Shown one piece after another: positions 10,483 through 20,536 of a stretch of DNA of 64,000 nt (position 1 is the stretch's first letter; the number at the start of each line of letters is the position of its first letter). The translations under genes were made by a program, and so were the position numbers. The notes below the pieces were generated by a model. That model saw only the letters and a list, made by a program, of their open reading frames with translations. It ran no database searches and had not been told where the DNA came from. The stretch is from Diploptera punctata (taxonomy: Eukaryota > Arthropoda > Insecta > Blattodea > Blaberidae). The stretch covers positions 1,122,001 through 1,186,000 of the forward strand of contig JASPKZ010004950.1 of assembly GCA_030220185.1 (NCBI GenBank). The letters run 5' to 3'.

Positions 10483-11066
10483 CACTGGTCGACAAAAAAT
10501 GAGCTTTGTTTCTTTCACTAGAATAAAAATATGAGATTTTAGAAGTATTTTTCATCCTGAATTTAAATATCATTTCAGTTTTTTTCCTATCAGGCAAGAG
10601 TTTTCTGTGATATTCATTTACATTTTTATAATATTTTTTAATAAAATCCATCTAACTCTAACTCATTGTGACTTACCTAGAAAGTGGTAGATAGTGATTT
10701 TCGGGCATATTTTGCATCTGGAACATCTCTCTTCTTGGTCCAACAGTAGTCAGCCAGAATATTAGAACTCCACTTGCCTTGGTACCTCTTTTTCATTGTG
10801 GAAATTTGCTGATGAAAACGCTCACCGTGCTCATCAGAGATAGCCTCAAGATTTTCCGGAAAGAAGTCTAAGGGAGAGTCCAAAAAGTACATTTTTAAGG
10901 AAATGTTGCATCCCATAGCTTTATAAGAATATAGAAGATCAGCCACTATATCACGATAAAACTGTGCCTGATGGAAAAATTCTGACTACATATCTGAATT
11001 CAGTATGAAAAAATGCACTAGATTCACTAATCAGATTTCTTGTGAAGAAAACCTTTTCGACCAGTG
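10483..11066 (-). mobile_element. CACTGG-ended DNA transposon, copy 1 (internally deleted)
   Basis: Inverted ends CACTGGTCGAC / TCGACCAGTG with flanking TAA on both sides (10480-10482, 11067-11069) define a 584-bp element. It carries the minus-strand end of a protein at 10677-10946. Sister copies: 21260-21785 and 22467-23016. The 3-bp target site and CACTG start fit CACTA-like or Harbinger-like transposition; superfamily not settled. Confidence 0.7.
10677..10946 (-). pseudogene. C-terminal remnant of an uncharacterised transposon protein
   Basis: 89 codons are open to a stop at the end. Key blocks are DFFPENLEAISDEHGERFHQ, STMKKRYQGKW and ILADYCWTKKRDVPDAKYAR. I recall near-identical uncharacterised proteins from aphids, ants and other arthropods, always as the C-terminal end of a roughly 600-residue product, but I cannot name a domain. 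Copies of the same blocks occur at 21430-21620 and 22670-22810 inside elements with the same ends, so this is mobile DNA, not a host gene. The bulk of the protein is missing. Confidence 0.65.
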
Positions 11067-11126
11067 TAATCATTAAAAAAGATACTTTCATATATGCGGA
11101 GGGAATTCAAGGTATTTTTCTTAGAG

Positions 11127-11130
11127 TGCA

Positions 11131-11178
<48 letters not shown>
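11127..11178. repeat. (AAT)n microsatellite
   Basis: About 17 AAT units in AT-rich DNA just 3' of transposon copy 1. Confidence 0.9.
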
Positions 11179-11179
<1 letters not shown>

Positions 11180-11184
11180 GTAAA

Positions 11185-12592
11185 AAATTAACATTTACGA
11201 AAACAAGATTACGGTAGAACAGGGGACTTTTTTTAAAATATGGAGCCTATTATGTGTGTAAAGTATATCTCATTGTCTCACTGGGCGCCTGGCCACTCAC
11301 TGCCTCCCTACAGTTGCCCCTGTGTATACCAAATCTGCTTTGGCCATGTTATCATACTCTATGTGGGCTTAACTATTTACAATTTATTAGAAGAATCGCT
11401 GCAGTTGTGATTGGATTGAGGAAGCAGTGATTCAATCACAGTTAATGCTAGACTGCTCATCACAAGATTCTTGTTTGTTTTGTTTGAAAAGCATGTTGCC
11501 GGTTAGTGTTGGAACAGATGTGTTGAGATGAACTTCGCACATTTTGTGAATCGAGCAATTTAAAATTATTTTTTATAACAATTAACTTCTGTGTCAGTAA
11601 TATTTACATAATCAGTGTATAATACCTAAAGCCAATTAAAATATCCTCCTAACTAAATACTTTTACTAGCGGGTTTCCATATTCAAATTATTTGAACAAT
11701 ATTTTTAGAGTTAAAAATGTTATCGTGAATGTCCTTATTTAAATACTAATGATATTATTTTATTACAGAATCAGATTGTATTGAAAAATCGAAACAAAGT
11801 TGGAGAAACTTTTTGTGGATTGAGCCAAGTCATAGAAAGTGAATTAATTTTCCTGAATTTATTTATATTCAGTTTTACCGCTAAATATATCTAATTTAAT
11901 TTAATCTGATTTTGTTAAATTGGACTGTCTTCAAAAACATTTTAAACTATTTTTTTTCATTTCTTGTTAAATAATTTTTAAAATAAAATATTTTATCGTT
12001 GACTTTATTTTAAAATTGAGACAATGTTTGAAATGGGAGTGAAAGTGATTTTTTTATCACAGCAAGTGACAGTGACAAAATATAAACTAAATTACTGTGA
12101 TTTGAAATGGTGATATTTTATTAGTAATTTGACTCATATCAGCAATTATTTATTTTGTTCTATTTTACATTGAATTGTGAAACATCTGCTTTGCAAAACC
12201 GTAGACAGTGATATGTGCAATACTTCGGCAATCTCAGTATCATGTGTGATCTCCGCAAGTGACATTTAAAATATACAATATTTAATTCATTCAGTGACTT
12301 TATAAAGTGAAGTTAAGTGTATCAGAAGTTTTTTCTTAATTAGATGGTATCAACAGTCGTTTAAATTTGATAATAGCATACGACATATGCATTTATGAAT
12401 ATGTTTTTGGACATTTAAATACAGCGTGCTTAAAAAGTTGCAATATACTGATAATTTCATTTTATTACTGCGGGTAGAAATAATCAAGAACGAAGTGGAA
12501 TATTGCGTGTTTCATAAGAAGTACTTGTTAGTTCCAATTAAGTACAGTGAGAAGTGGTATTTTTTGGTGGTATATGATTCCCGGATACTTTA
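11185..12592. other. Upstream flank of the candidate exon
   Basis: AT-rich, free of the window's SINE and LINE families. Probably intron, 5' UTR or promoter of the exon at 12593; no splice acceptor was chosen. Confidence 0.35.
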
Positions 12593-12878
12593 ATGACAAG
12601 CATTTGGACACCTAGTATTCCGTACCGAGTGAAGGGGATGAGACCCCCGATACTCCATCATCAAATGGCCGACGATGAGGTCACTTCGTCCTCTTCACCC
12701 GCCATGACCGCTTCAGGGGGTGAACTGATAAGTCCTCCACATTCTCTCGGTTCATCAGATATCGGCGAGGTGGACCTCGAGTTTTGGGATTTGGATATAA
12801 ACTCCCAGCATGCTAGGAGTGGAATCTTAAGGCACGGTGGTGGAGGTCCGTGTTCAGACACAAGCGGCTCTATTTCAG
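12593..12878 (+). CDS. Candidate first coding exon of a transcription factor
   Basis: Seen: an ORF opening at ATG 12593 that stays open into CAG|GTATTA, a usable splice donor at 12878/12879 (phase 1). GC content is well above the surroundings and no window repeat overlaps it. The 95 residues are acidic, Ser/Pro/Gly-rich and lack a fold: a DDEVTSSSSPAM segment, SPPHSLGSSDIGEVDLEFWD, then a Gly/Ser end. ATG 12638 has a better Kozak context (G at -3) and may be the real start. Known: insect EcR-B1 N-terminal domains contain an EVTSSS...SP.SL...G.LELW pattern, which this partly resembles. Inference: the activation (A/B) domain of a nuclear receptor or another transcription factor. No downstream exon was recognised, so the name stays open. 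Confidence 0.5.
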
Positions 12879-13061
12879 GTATTAACATTTTCAAAAGTTT
12901 TATGTAGTATATTATGAAATCAAAGTCTGAACCATGGTCAAGGTTTTATACACTGTATGATTGTATTGTTCCCATGAAAACTGTAAAATTCTGAAATTCC
13001 ACAGTAATGATTATAAAATTGAACATTAATAAAATTCCGTCACAAAATATAATATAAAATT

Positions 13062-13310
13062 TTTACCTTATGTCCGTCTCCTCCATTTTGTAAACTATTA
13101 ATTATCTGTAGGCCTTTCGAGACTAGTTCCATCATCAGTAGGAGATAGATCTGCCATCTATTGACCCTGAATGAAATTGTATTAAGAGTCAGTAGATACA
13201 AATCTATCTCCTATTCCTTTTACTGATGATCGGACTAGTCCCGAAAGGCCTGCAGAGAATTAATAGTTTACAAAGTTGAGATGGACCTATAAGGTAACAA
13301 TTTTATACTT
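13062..13310. repeat. Foldback element with two hammerhead-like cores
   Basis: Inverted arms of about 90 bp each share TTTGTAAACTATTAATT, GGCCTTTCG and GGAGATAGAT. Read outward from each arm, the core is CTGATGAT-stem-CGAAAGGCCT (plus strand 13223-13251; minus strand 13110-13139). The stem II palindrome is GGACTAGTCC on the plus-strand arm. Related single cores: 46027-46067 and 51731-51757. Confidence 0.7.
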
Positions 13311-13324
13311 TTATATTGCAATTT

Positions 13325-13620
13325 GTCCCGCGCCGTAGCCTAGCGCTTAAGGTAGGAAGCCTTGGCGCAGAGCTACGGGACTTGCGCTGGTTCGAGTCTC
13401 CATGGGGGAAGAAATTTTCTCATGGTATTTCGGCCAGTATGGAACCGGTGCCCACCCAGCATCGTGAGGCAATTGGGTAGCTACAATAAGTAGCGGCTCC
13501 AGGTTGAGGAACCAGCTATAACGGCTGGGGGACTCGACCCCTACACTGGCTGTTGATCATCTACCTCTGTGATTGACACATGTGGATGTGAAGGGCCAGC
13601 AGCCGGCTGGTAAAAGGGCA
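13325..13620 (+). mobile_element. SINE-B, nearly full length
   Basis: Head GTCCCGCGCCGTAGCCTAGC, internal GGTTCGAGTCTCC (B-box-like), CCGGTGCCCACCCAGCATCG, and most of the 3' part up to CAGCCGGCTGG. The last 30 bases of the family are replaced by unrelated sequence. Confidence 0.85.
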
Positions 13621-13794
13621 ACCGCTGAAAAGTGGAAAGACCCTCAATCGGAATATTGCAATTTTAATTTTATGAAATTCAAGTTTGTGAATTTTAAATC
13701 TTTATATTTGCCTAAAAATAATAACAATTAGAAAACCATCAGACTGGTTCAAATTTATTTCGAAATTGACTGATAATGTCATGGGTATAACTTT

Positions 13795-14064
13795 AGTCTC
13801 TAAACAGAAATTATGTAATTCAAGTCATATCACTAGAGACATTTTCTTAATTCTAAAAACTGTCACGAGGCAAAAGTTTCTATTTGTTCTCTCCAGGCGA
13901 GACTTATGGGATCTACCTTTATCAAATGTCTAAACCAATAGTTGTATAAATATTTGTATGTATAAATATTTGTGTATTTTAATGTATAAGACCCGTGACA
14001 GTGTATAGAATTAAGAAAATGTTTCTCATTATATGGCTTGAATTACATAATTTCTGTTTAGAGA
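13795..14064. repeat. Foldback MITE-like inverted repeat
   Basis: Arms 13795-13869 and 13985-14064 are inverted copies: TCTCTAAACAGAAATTATG starts the left arm and its complement ends the right. Roughly 85-90% identical, with a spacer of about 115 bp. No ORF. Confidence 0.7.
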
Positions 14065-14352
14065 CGAGTGGTTTAAGACGTATTGCCCTGGCTCGAGTTC
14101 CAATGGGGGGAGATATTTTCTCATGTAATGTCCGTCAGTATGGGACCGGTGCCCACCCAGCATCATGAATAATTTGGCTACAATTAGTAGCGGCTCCATG
14201 TTGACAAAGTCAGCTATAACGGCTGGGGACCCGACTTGCTAACAAGTCATCCCTATATTGCCCAGATGACAGCCTATGTAATTAAAAAATATGAATGCGA
14301 GGCCAGCAGCAGGATGGTAGACCAAGGTCTTCTAGGCCATTCGCGCCATGGA
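14065..14352 (+). mobile_element. SINE-B, degenerate
   Basis: GAGTGGTTTAAG head fragment, GACCGGTGCCCACCCAGCAT, AACGGCTGGGGACCCGAC and TTCGCGCCATGGAG end. It abuts the foldback repeat, which may have inserted into or beside its head. Confidence 0.75.
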
Positions 14353-14644
14353 GTAAATAGTGTATAAAATCGCATATTGTCTGCTGTTTCCACGATCTTA
14401 TAGTATCATTCTTTCTAGAGTGACGATGGCTGCTGGCGAAATTTAATAAAAAATGTTTGCATGAAATATGTCACTAAAATAAATCTGGAAATTCTTGTGA
14501 GCGCCAAAAGGCACACAAATCTACTAAATACCATAAGAGAAAAAAGTAATGTCTCCTGAGGTGGCTAAAACAATGCGCTTAAATACCCAAATTGCATATA
14601 AGATGGATTGTGAACCGAGATTAATTGTAATTAAGAGGCTGCTA

Positions 14645-14850
14645 AGTCCACCGCTGTGATTTTAAGGTAATGTAGTTGCTTCGTACGTAGCGGACGTGAG
14701 TTCGATCCCCGGTCGGGACAAGTTTTGTAGGTGAGTTTCGAGGTTTTTCCTCACCTATATGACAAATGTCGGAAAACTGATCCTTAAATATCATGTGGTC
14801 ATCATATTCATCCAAATCATGTTCGCCTTATTTAGTATGAGTGAATGGAT
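14645..14850 (+). mobile_element. SINE-A 5' part, degenerate
   Basis: GTCCACCGCTGTG head, B-box GTTCGATCCCC and the GGTTTTTCCTCACC body motif are clear. The 3' hairpin tail is absent, although GAATGGATGAAT at the end may be its remnant. Confidence 0.7.
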
Positions 14851-15141
14851 GAATTGTATGTCTTCACTTATATGCTCGTGTTGTCTTGGATGTGGCCCTG
14901 GTATTGAGGTTAACGCTCATCCAGGGAATACTTCCATATTGTGAGGTAAAAGAAAAGTATCAGTGTGGTCCATAGTTAAAAATCCTCTCCCGACAGGTCG
15001 TGTTCGTGGAAACGTCCCAGCGACGTGGGGCAAATGAGGAGTTGACATGGGAAAGATAGTAAGTCATAAAAATAAAATTTTATAGGGGAATAAAACAAAA
15101 ATTTGACACTTTTAAATTTAAATATATTTTGTAAAGCTAAT

Positions 15142-15428
15142 CCACTGCCTTGTCACGCAGCTGGCCCGGGTTCAATTCCCGGTCGGGACAGGCTCCTGGG
15201 TGAGGCTTTTTTCGGGGTTTTTCCTCACCTGTAAGACAAATGTCAGGACGCTTAGGGCCCAATGGTCCCCGAAAATCATCTGGCCAACATCATCATCCTT
15301 CACCGGTGTGAAAAGCAACGGGAAGCTATCACACCTATAATTCCCTAATAAAGCTGCAAAGCATTAGCAATGAAAATGATATGATTGCAGTGAAAGACCT
15401 GCCCTCGGGCAGAATTACTATGGATGTA
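15142..15428 (+). mobile_element. SINE-A, slightly 5'-truncated
   Basis: Starts within the head at CCACTGCCTTGTCACGCAG and runs to the hairpin CTGCCCTCGGGCAG and ATGGATG. Flanked by a 13-bp duplication with one difference (TTGTAAAGCTAAT at 15129, TTGTAAAGTTAAT at 15429). Confidence 0.85.
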
Positions 15429-15441
15429 TTGTAAAGTTAAT

Positions 15442-15902
15442 ATGGATATTTTTGTACCTATTTTGGAAATAAAATTTCTTGTATAGTAGTGTCAAAATTA
15501 TATTACAATTAATGTTAGGAAAATCGACATTTGTCAAAACAAGGTGGAGAGAGAGAAGGGGGGGGGCTGCTAGATTGCGAGTAATAGTTATCGTAGTTTC
15601 AGATTATTTTAGGTATAGTTCCGTTTACGTTGGGAAAATATTATAACAGTCTTCTATTTTTGGATATTTAAAAGGGGAGTAATGTACACCGTTAGAGAAA
15701 GCGATTCTTGTTGCGTTGGCAAGGGGTAAAATAGGTTGTATTCAATGTTAAGAATGGTTTTCTCACATGTTAAAATAATTGGATAAAGGAATCTCTCTCG
15801 TCCAATCTGAAGTTTAATTAAATATAATCAGTTTTCCAATCAATTAAAGACCATAGTGTAAACATGCATATTTAACATGTTAAGTGAAATATTATTTTTT
15901 TG
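15442..15902. other. Unassigned DNA
   Basis: A short GGGGGGG run near 15561; no repeat or ORF supported. Confidence 0.3.
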
Positions 15903-15917
15903 AGTATTCTAAATATT

Positions 15918-16271
15918 TTTTCAATTCCCCAGGTTGTCCATTTGGACATTTCTGGTGTTCTCTCCTGGCATTGACATAATTCTAGACTACTTCTGAGGTT
16001 GGGGGGGCCTGGAGGCGGGGTTACGTTGCCCCGATGATATGATGGGTGATGATGATAGTGGTGCGCCAGGAGAGTCCTTAATCTAAGATGAATATGAATG
16101 ACGATGATTGCGATGGCCATATGATGTTCGGGGACAGTTTTGGCCTTAAAGTTTCCTGTCATTTGTCTTACAGGTGAGGAAAACCTCACCCAGAAAACTT
16201 CCGACCGGGGATCGAACCCGGGCCCGCTGCCTGTCAAGGCAGCACGCTACCTCGAGACCAGAGCGGTGGAC
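15918..16271 (-). mobile_element. Chimeric SINE: SINE-A head joined to SINE-D tail
   Basis: On the minus strand 16271-16085 is SINE-A (head, B-box GGTTCGATCCCC, body to the GATGGCC region). At 16084 it switches to the SINE-D 3' part, matching 7645-7815 (GGACTCTCCTGGCGCACCAC through GACAACCTGGG). The whole unit is flanked by one 15-bp duplication AGTATTCTAAATATT (15903-15917, 16272-16286), so it was mobilised as a single RNA. Confidence 0.85.
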
Positions 16272-16282
16272 AGTATTCTAAA

Positions 16283-16321
16283 TATTATTATTATTATTAT
16301 TATTATTACTGTTGTTATTAC

Positions 16322-16385
<64 letters not shown>
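16283..16385. repeat. (TTA)n microsatellite
   Basis: About 30 units with two TG interruptions, directly 5' of a truncated LINE. Confidence 0.95.
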
Positions 16386-16636
16386 GATGGAAGAAGGAAG
16401 ACTACCTAAGATAATCATGGATTGGGAACCACAGGGAAGAAAAAAGAAGGGTAGACCAAATATTACGTGGATTCAGGGAATCAATGAAACTAAGAGGGAA
16501 TGGGAAATAGAAGAAGATAATTATATGGATGAACAGACAAGAATGGAAAAATGTGTTGAATCAAATGTGTAGTTAACTGTGAACATGGGTACCGGAAAAA
16601 TGTATATTCATTGTAAAAGCCGGAATAATAAAAAAA

Positions 16637-16637
<1 letters not shown>
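16386..16637 (+). mobile_element. RTE-like LINE family 3 3' end
   Basis: Reads MEEGRLPKIIMDWEPQGRK, KKGRPNITWIQGIN, then GGTACCGGAAAAATGTATAT and a (TTA)n tail. Flanked on both sides by (TTA)n. Open over about 60 codons but only the extreme C-terminus. Confidence 0.8.

Positions 16638-16670
<33 letters not shown>
16638..16670. repeat. (TTA)n tail
   Basis: Tail of the preceding LINE. Confidence 0.9.
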
Positions 16671-16896
16671 ATTGAGAAATCTAGGATTTAGGTCATTGTT
16701 GATCTATTCTGGCCTCATAATGTATCCGTCAATCTCTCCATTTGTCTGTCACACTCAATTCTGACGTTTAGAATATTAGAGAATATAATATTTCAACTTT
16801 ATTGTGGAAATCTTAATCTGGAAATTTTATTTCAAAAGTTGAGGGTATTTTAAATACCTTTAGTTCTTATCGGTATAGCCCAACTTGAGAATAAAC

Positions 16897-16899
<3 letters not shown>

Positions 16900-16962
<63 letters not shown>
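16900..16962. repeat. (TTA)n microsatellite
   Basis: About 21 units; no LINE end recognised next to it. Confidence 0.95.
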
Positions 16963-16964
<2 letters not shown>

Positions 16965-17374
16965 GACTTGTCTTGCTATTGTATAAGGTTAGCATACGTT
17001 TTATTCAATTAGATAGAGGTGATAGTTCGTCAGCCAGGTGATTTGAATGCACGGATAGAAAAGTTACCTGCTCACTTGTTGATATTAGCATTTTAGTATC
17101 TTAAACTTTTGCCTTGAAATTTTTAAAAATTGCCATTAAACTGATAAAAACCCAAAAACTCACGAAACGAAGTTTTTCCTCAGTGTCAATTGAAACTGAA
17201 ATACATCACTTCAAAGAGACAAAGAAAGAATATATAATGGAAGTATAAATAAATGTATACAATAATTTATATAATTTGAATATAAAGATTCTAATATCTA
17301 TTCAAGCATACTATACTAATTTGTTACAATTTTTAAATTATATTATATTAGGAATTACAACTTAATTTAATAGA
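16963..17374. other. Unassigned AT-rich DNA
   Basis: No supported ORF or repeat. Confidence 0.3.
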
Positions 17375-18320
17375 ATGATTTGGCCTTCTCAACTATTTCT
17401 ATGCAACGGTTCCTATCACGATCACAGCTTATTCAATTTAATATTTTCATTTTCTTTTCAAGTCCTGTAAGACATCCTCCCATCTAATTTTAGGTCTGCA
17501 CTGGACTCTAGTTTAAAAGGTTTCCACTGGAATTTGTTTAAACAATTCTTTCATCAGACATTCTATCTAATCTTTGTTCTTCTATGAAATTACAATATTT
17601 TTATTTTTCATTCATCATCATCTTAAGGCACGACAACTTCAAAAGTGAAAGTTTTGGCCTTCTCAACAATCCTCCTCCATGCCAATCTGTCTCTTGCCAT
17701 ATTCAAATTAGTCACTTTCATTTTCTTTAGATCGTTCGTTGTGTCATCCTCCCATCTGATCTTCGGTCTTCCTACAGCTCTGCCTCCTATATGTTTCCAT
17801 TTGTAGAGTTTTTTGACCAGTCTCTGATCATCCATTCTTATCAAATGTCCAAGCCAACCAATTCTGAGAGATCTTATATGGTTTACTATGTTCTGATTTT
17901 TTGATTAATTTGTTTAGTTCGTTATTTGTTTTGATTCTCCAACAGTTATCAGTTCCTCTATTTGGTCCAGATATTCTTCTTAAAATTTTCCTTTCAAAAA
18001 TTAGTAATTTCTGTTTTATTGTTTCTTTTAGGACCCAAGTTTCACAAGCATATGTAACTACTGGTCTAATGAGTATTTTGTATAACCTTATTTTTGCAGT
18101 TTATAATATTAATTTGCTTTTAAATAAGGTTCTATTTGCAAAATAAGCTTTATTCCAATTTACCAAGCTTTCTTTAATTTCCTCTTCTAATGTATTATGT
18201 CCTTTTACTTTGGTACCTAAATATTTAAATGATTCTACTGTGTTAATTTGTATATCATCAATTTGTAGATTTTCAGATTTTCTATTGTGATTATATGTCA
18301 TTACCTTATTCAAACTCACA
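17375..18320 (-). mobile_element. RTE-like LINE C-terminal fragments, two adjoining copies
   Basis: Minus strand 17623-18320 reads NLQIDDIQINTVESFKYLGT..., then VNWNKAYFANRTLFKSK, then HIGGRAVGRPKIRWEDDTTN and LNMARDRLAWRRIVEKAKT before the stop. A second, more decayed copy of the last part lies at 17375-17600 (GRPKLD..., VIVIGTVA..). Frames are broken between blocks. Confidence 0.75.
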
Positions 18321-18609
18321 ATTTGTTCTGATTATCCAAGTTCCATCTCCGTTTTTGTTGGCCCAAAAATTTTCCTTAGAATTTTCCTTAAAATACATTG
18401 TGATATGATTATTAGTTACAAAATAGCACATGGTAGTGGAATGTATAGTAGATTTAACAGAGATATAGATATATTTTGTGAGAAGGCGAAGGCCAGCTAG
18501 GGCTGATGTCCTGCTGCTCATGATGATGGTACATTTAATATTTTTTTTAATTTTATTGCTTTACAAATTCAAATTTTACTCAAATAGAATTACTATATAG
18601 GACCTAATT

Positions 18610-19577
18610 TCAGAAAAACTAAAAGATAAACCATACATGCCAAACAGTCTTCTCAATAATACATTAATTAAATCGCGTAAGAAATTGTTTGCCATTCGCT
18701 CTTAGGAAAATGTTAGTAGAAACACTTGCAATGCCCCATTTTGATTATTGTGACACCCTTTTTACAGACTTAAATATTATTTTCACTCAAAGACTTCAAC
18801 GTGTTCATAATTCTTGCTCGCGTTTTATTTGTGGTAGGCTATACGCAAATTTGACCAGGTTCACCGTCCCTGGAACAATTATCGTGGCTTCGTCTAAGAG
18901 ATCGTATAACTGTCCATTCCCTATCCCTTCTCTATAAAATACTTCACACATCATCGCCTAATTATTTATCACGTCGCTTCACCAGACTTCCGACACACAC
19001 AATCTTGACACTCGATCCCATCAGCACATTGTCCTTTATATCCCTCCTCATCACACTGTACATTATTCATTATCCTTTACGGTCTCACTTACCAAAATAT
19101 GGAATTCCGTTCCGCCCTATGTGAGAGACTGTGAAACTATAATTTCCTTAAAAAACAAACTAAAGAATTATTTAATAACAAACTAACTTATACACCTCAC
19201 TGATAGTATTCTTTTTAACAATTAATAAATTTAATTATTTATGAAAATAATATTAAGATTAACAAATATTTTCTTTTGTTTTGTTTTAAGTATTGTATAA
19301 TCGTAAAATTAGTTTTCTATATCTCATTATTTTCCTTTGTTTTTTATATACACTAGACAGGGACAATTTAATATGTCTTGTTTGTACATATTTTGTTATT
19401 AGTTTTAGTCTTAATTTTAACTAACATTAACTGGTTGCATTATAGGTCTATTTAGTATTTAATATTAGAGTTAATTGAGATTGTTATATTCTGAAGTAAT
19501 ATATGTTTGTCCTGGTGAGTGGAAGAGAAAGCCACATGGCCTTAACTCCACCAGGTTAAATAAATCTAATTTAATCT
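18610..19577 (+). mobile_element. CR1/Jockey-like LINE reverse transcriptase 3' fragment
   Basis: Reads PFALRKMLVETLAMPHFDYC, then RLQRVHNSCSRFICG, WLRLRDRITVHSLSLLYKIL (frameshifted), and LPKYGIPFRP, the usual RT C-terminal order, followed by a roughly 370-bp AT-rich 3' UTR. It ends in a hairpin segment (19511-19556, CCTGGTGAGTGG...CCACCAGG) shared with 23398, 43689 and 46443. Confidence 0.75.
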
Positions 19578-20052
19578 AAGAATGTTCGTTTTTTATATTT
19601 GATATCATTTAAATTTTAAGGTGTAGAGTTTCATTCGTGTTTTTCGAGAATATACGTGAGAATTTGAAACCGATGTATCACTGACTGCTTCAGTGGAATT
19701 CACAATGAATAAGATACCTTGCGCCATTGTGTCACAACTTTCATTTAAACAATCAGGTTGTAACATGACGTCACTCAATGTTTCTCTACAGTGTTGAAAA
19801 ACTCGCTTAGTGTTTATTTTAAATGTAGGCCCTACTGAATATTGTTTGCTGATTATTTTGGCAAAATGATCTCCTCCCAGTCTTTTATTGGAAAGAAATG
19901 TTACTTCCTGCAATTTAACGTTCTTCGAAATTACATACTTACACTGCAATTGGCTACATATTGAACCCTATAACGATGAAGATGCAAGTTTAATTTCCTT
20001 TCCCATTCATCAAACCCATCTCACATGCACTCTTACAAATATACATTTGGGT

Positions 20053-20055
<3 letters not shown>
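19578..20055. other. Unassigned DNA with a 114-codon minus-strand ORF
   Basis: The ORF 19605-19949 (-) has mixed composition and no recognised motif. A perfect CRE-type palindrome TGACGTCA lies at 19766-19773. Nothing else is supported. Confidence 0.25.
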
Positions 20056-20057
<2 letters not shown>

Positions 20058-20091
<34 letters not shown>

Positions 20092-20092
20092 T
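20058..20092. repeat. (AAT)n microsatellite
   Basis: Eleven or twelve AAT units. Confidence 0.9.
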
Positions 20093-20132
20093 TTTATTTA
20101 CTCTTGAGTTAAAAACATGAGACCATCTCTTC

Positions 20133-20137
<5 letters not shown>

Positions 20138-20174
<37 letters not shown>
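20138..20174. repeat. (AT)n microsatellite
   Basis: About 18 AT units ending at the left arm of the inverted repeat. Confidence 0.9.
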
Positions 20175-20177
<3 letters not shown>

Positions 20178-20194
20178 ATGAAAAGAAAAAAGAA

Positions 20195-20269
20195 TGCTTG
20201 AGTCGGGATTTGAACTCGAGTCTCTAAAGTCTGTACCTTTAGCGCTCTAACCAACTGAGCTACCCAAGA
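20195..20269 (-). tRNA. tRNA-like sequence, left arm
   Basis: Exact inverse of the copy at 20400-20474; see that entry for the fold. Confidence 0.35.
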
Positions 20270-20399
20270 ATTCCAATACAAGCAAATTTGCTTAACTGTT
20301 ATGTTAGCCGCGAGATGGCAGTTGGAATAAATTTTCGCTACCTCTTGTGTGAATTGAGAATACTACATGTATAAGAAAATTGTATGCTTGTATTGGAAT

Positions 20400-20474
20400 T
20401 CTTGGGTAGCTCAGTTGGTTAGAGCGCTAAAGGTACAGACTTTAGAGACTCGAGTTCAAATCCCGACTCAAGCA
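20400..20474 (+). tRNA. tRNA-like sequence, right arm
   Basis: Acceptor TCTTGGG pairs with CTCAAGC (the 1-72 pair is mismatched). The D arm is GCTCAGTTGGTTAGAGC; the anticodon arm CTAAAG-GTACAGA-CTTTAG has a 6-bp rather than 5-bp stem; the T arm TCGAG-TTCAAAT-CCCGA has one mismatch. A-box and B-box are intact. The irregular anticodon arm and the mismatch make a SINE head or tRNA pseudogene more likely than a working tRNA. Confidence 0.4.
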
Positions 20475-20536
20475 TTCTTTTTTCTTTTCATATCATATTT
20501 GCCTTCATTGCCAAATGTCAAAAATATATTTATAAT

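Larger units (their letters stand above)
20171..20498. repeat. Perfect 113-bp inverted repeat
   Basis: Left arm 20171-20283 and right arm 20386-20498 are exact reverse complements by eye, separated by 102 bp. Each arm carries one tRNA-like sequence. The perfect match points to recent duplication or ongoing conversion. Confidence 0.9.

Noticed and set aside
19605..19949. 114-codon minus-strand ORF
   Set aside because: Balanced composition, but no motif, no splice context and no second copy; kept only as a note in the unassigned region.
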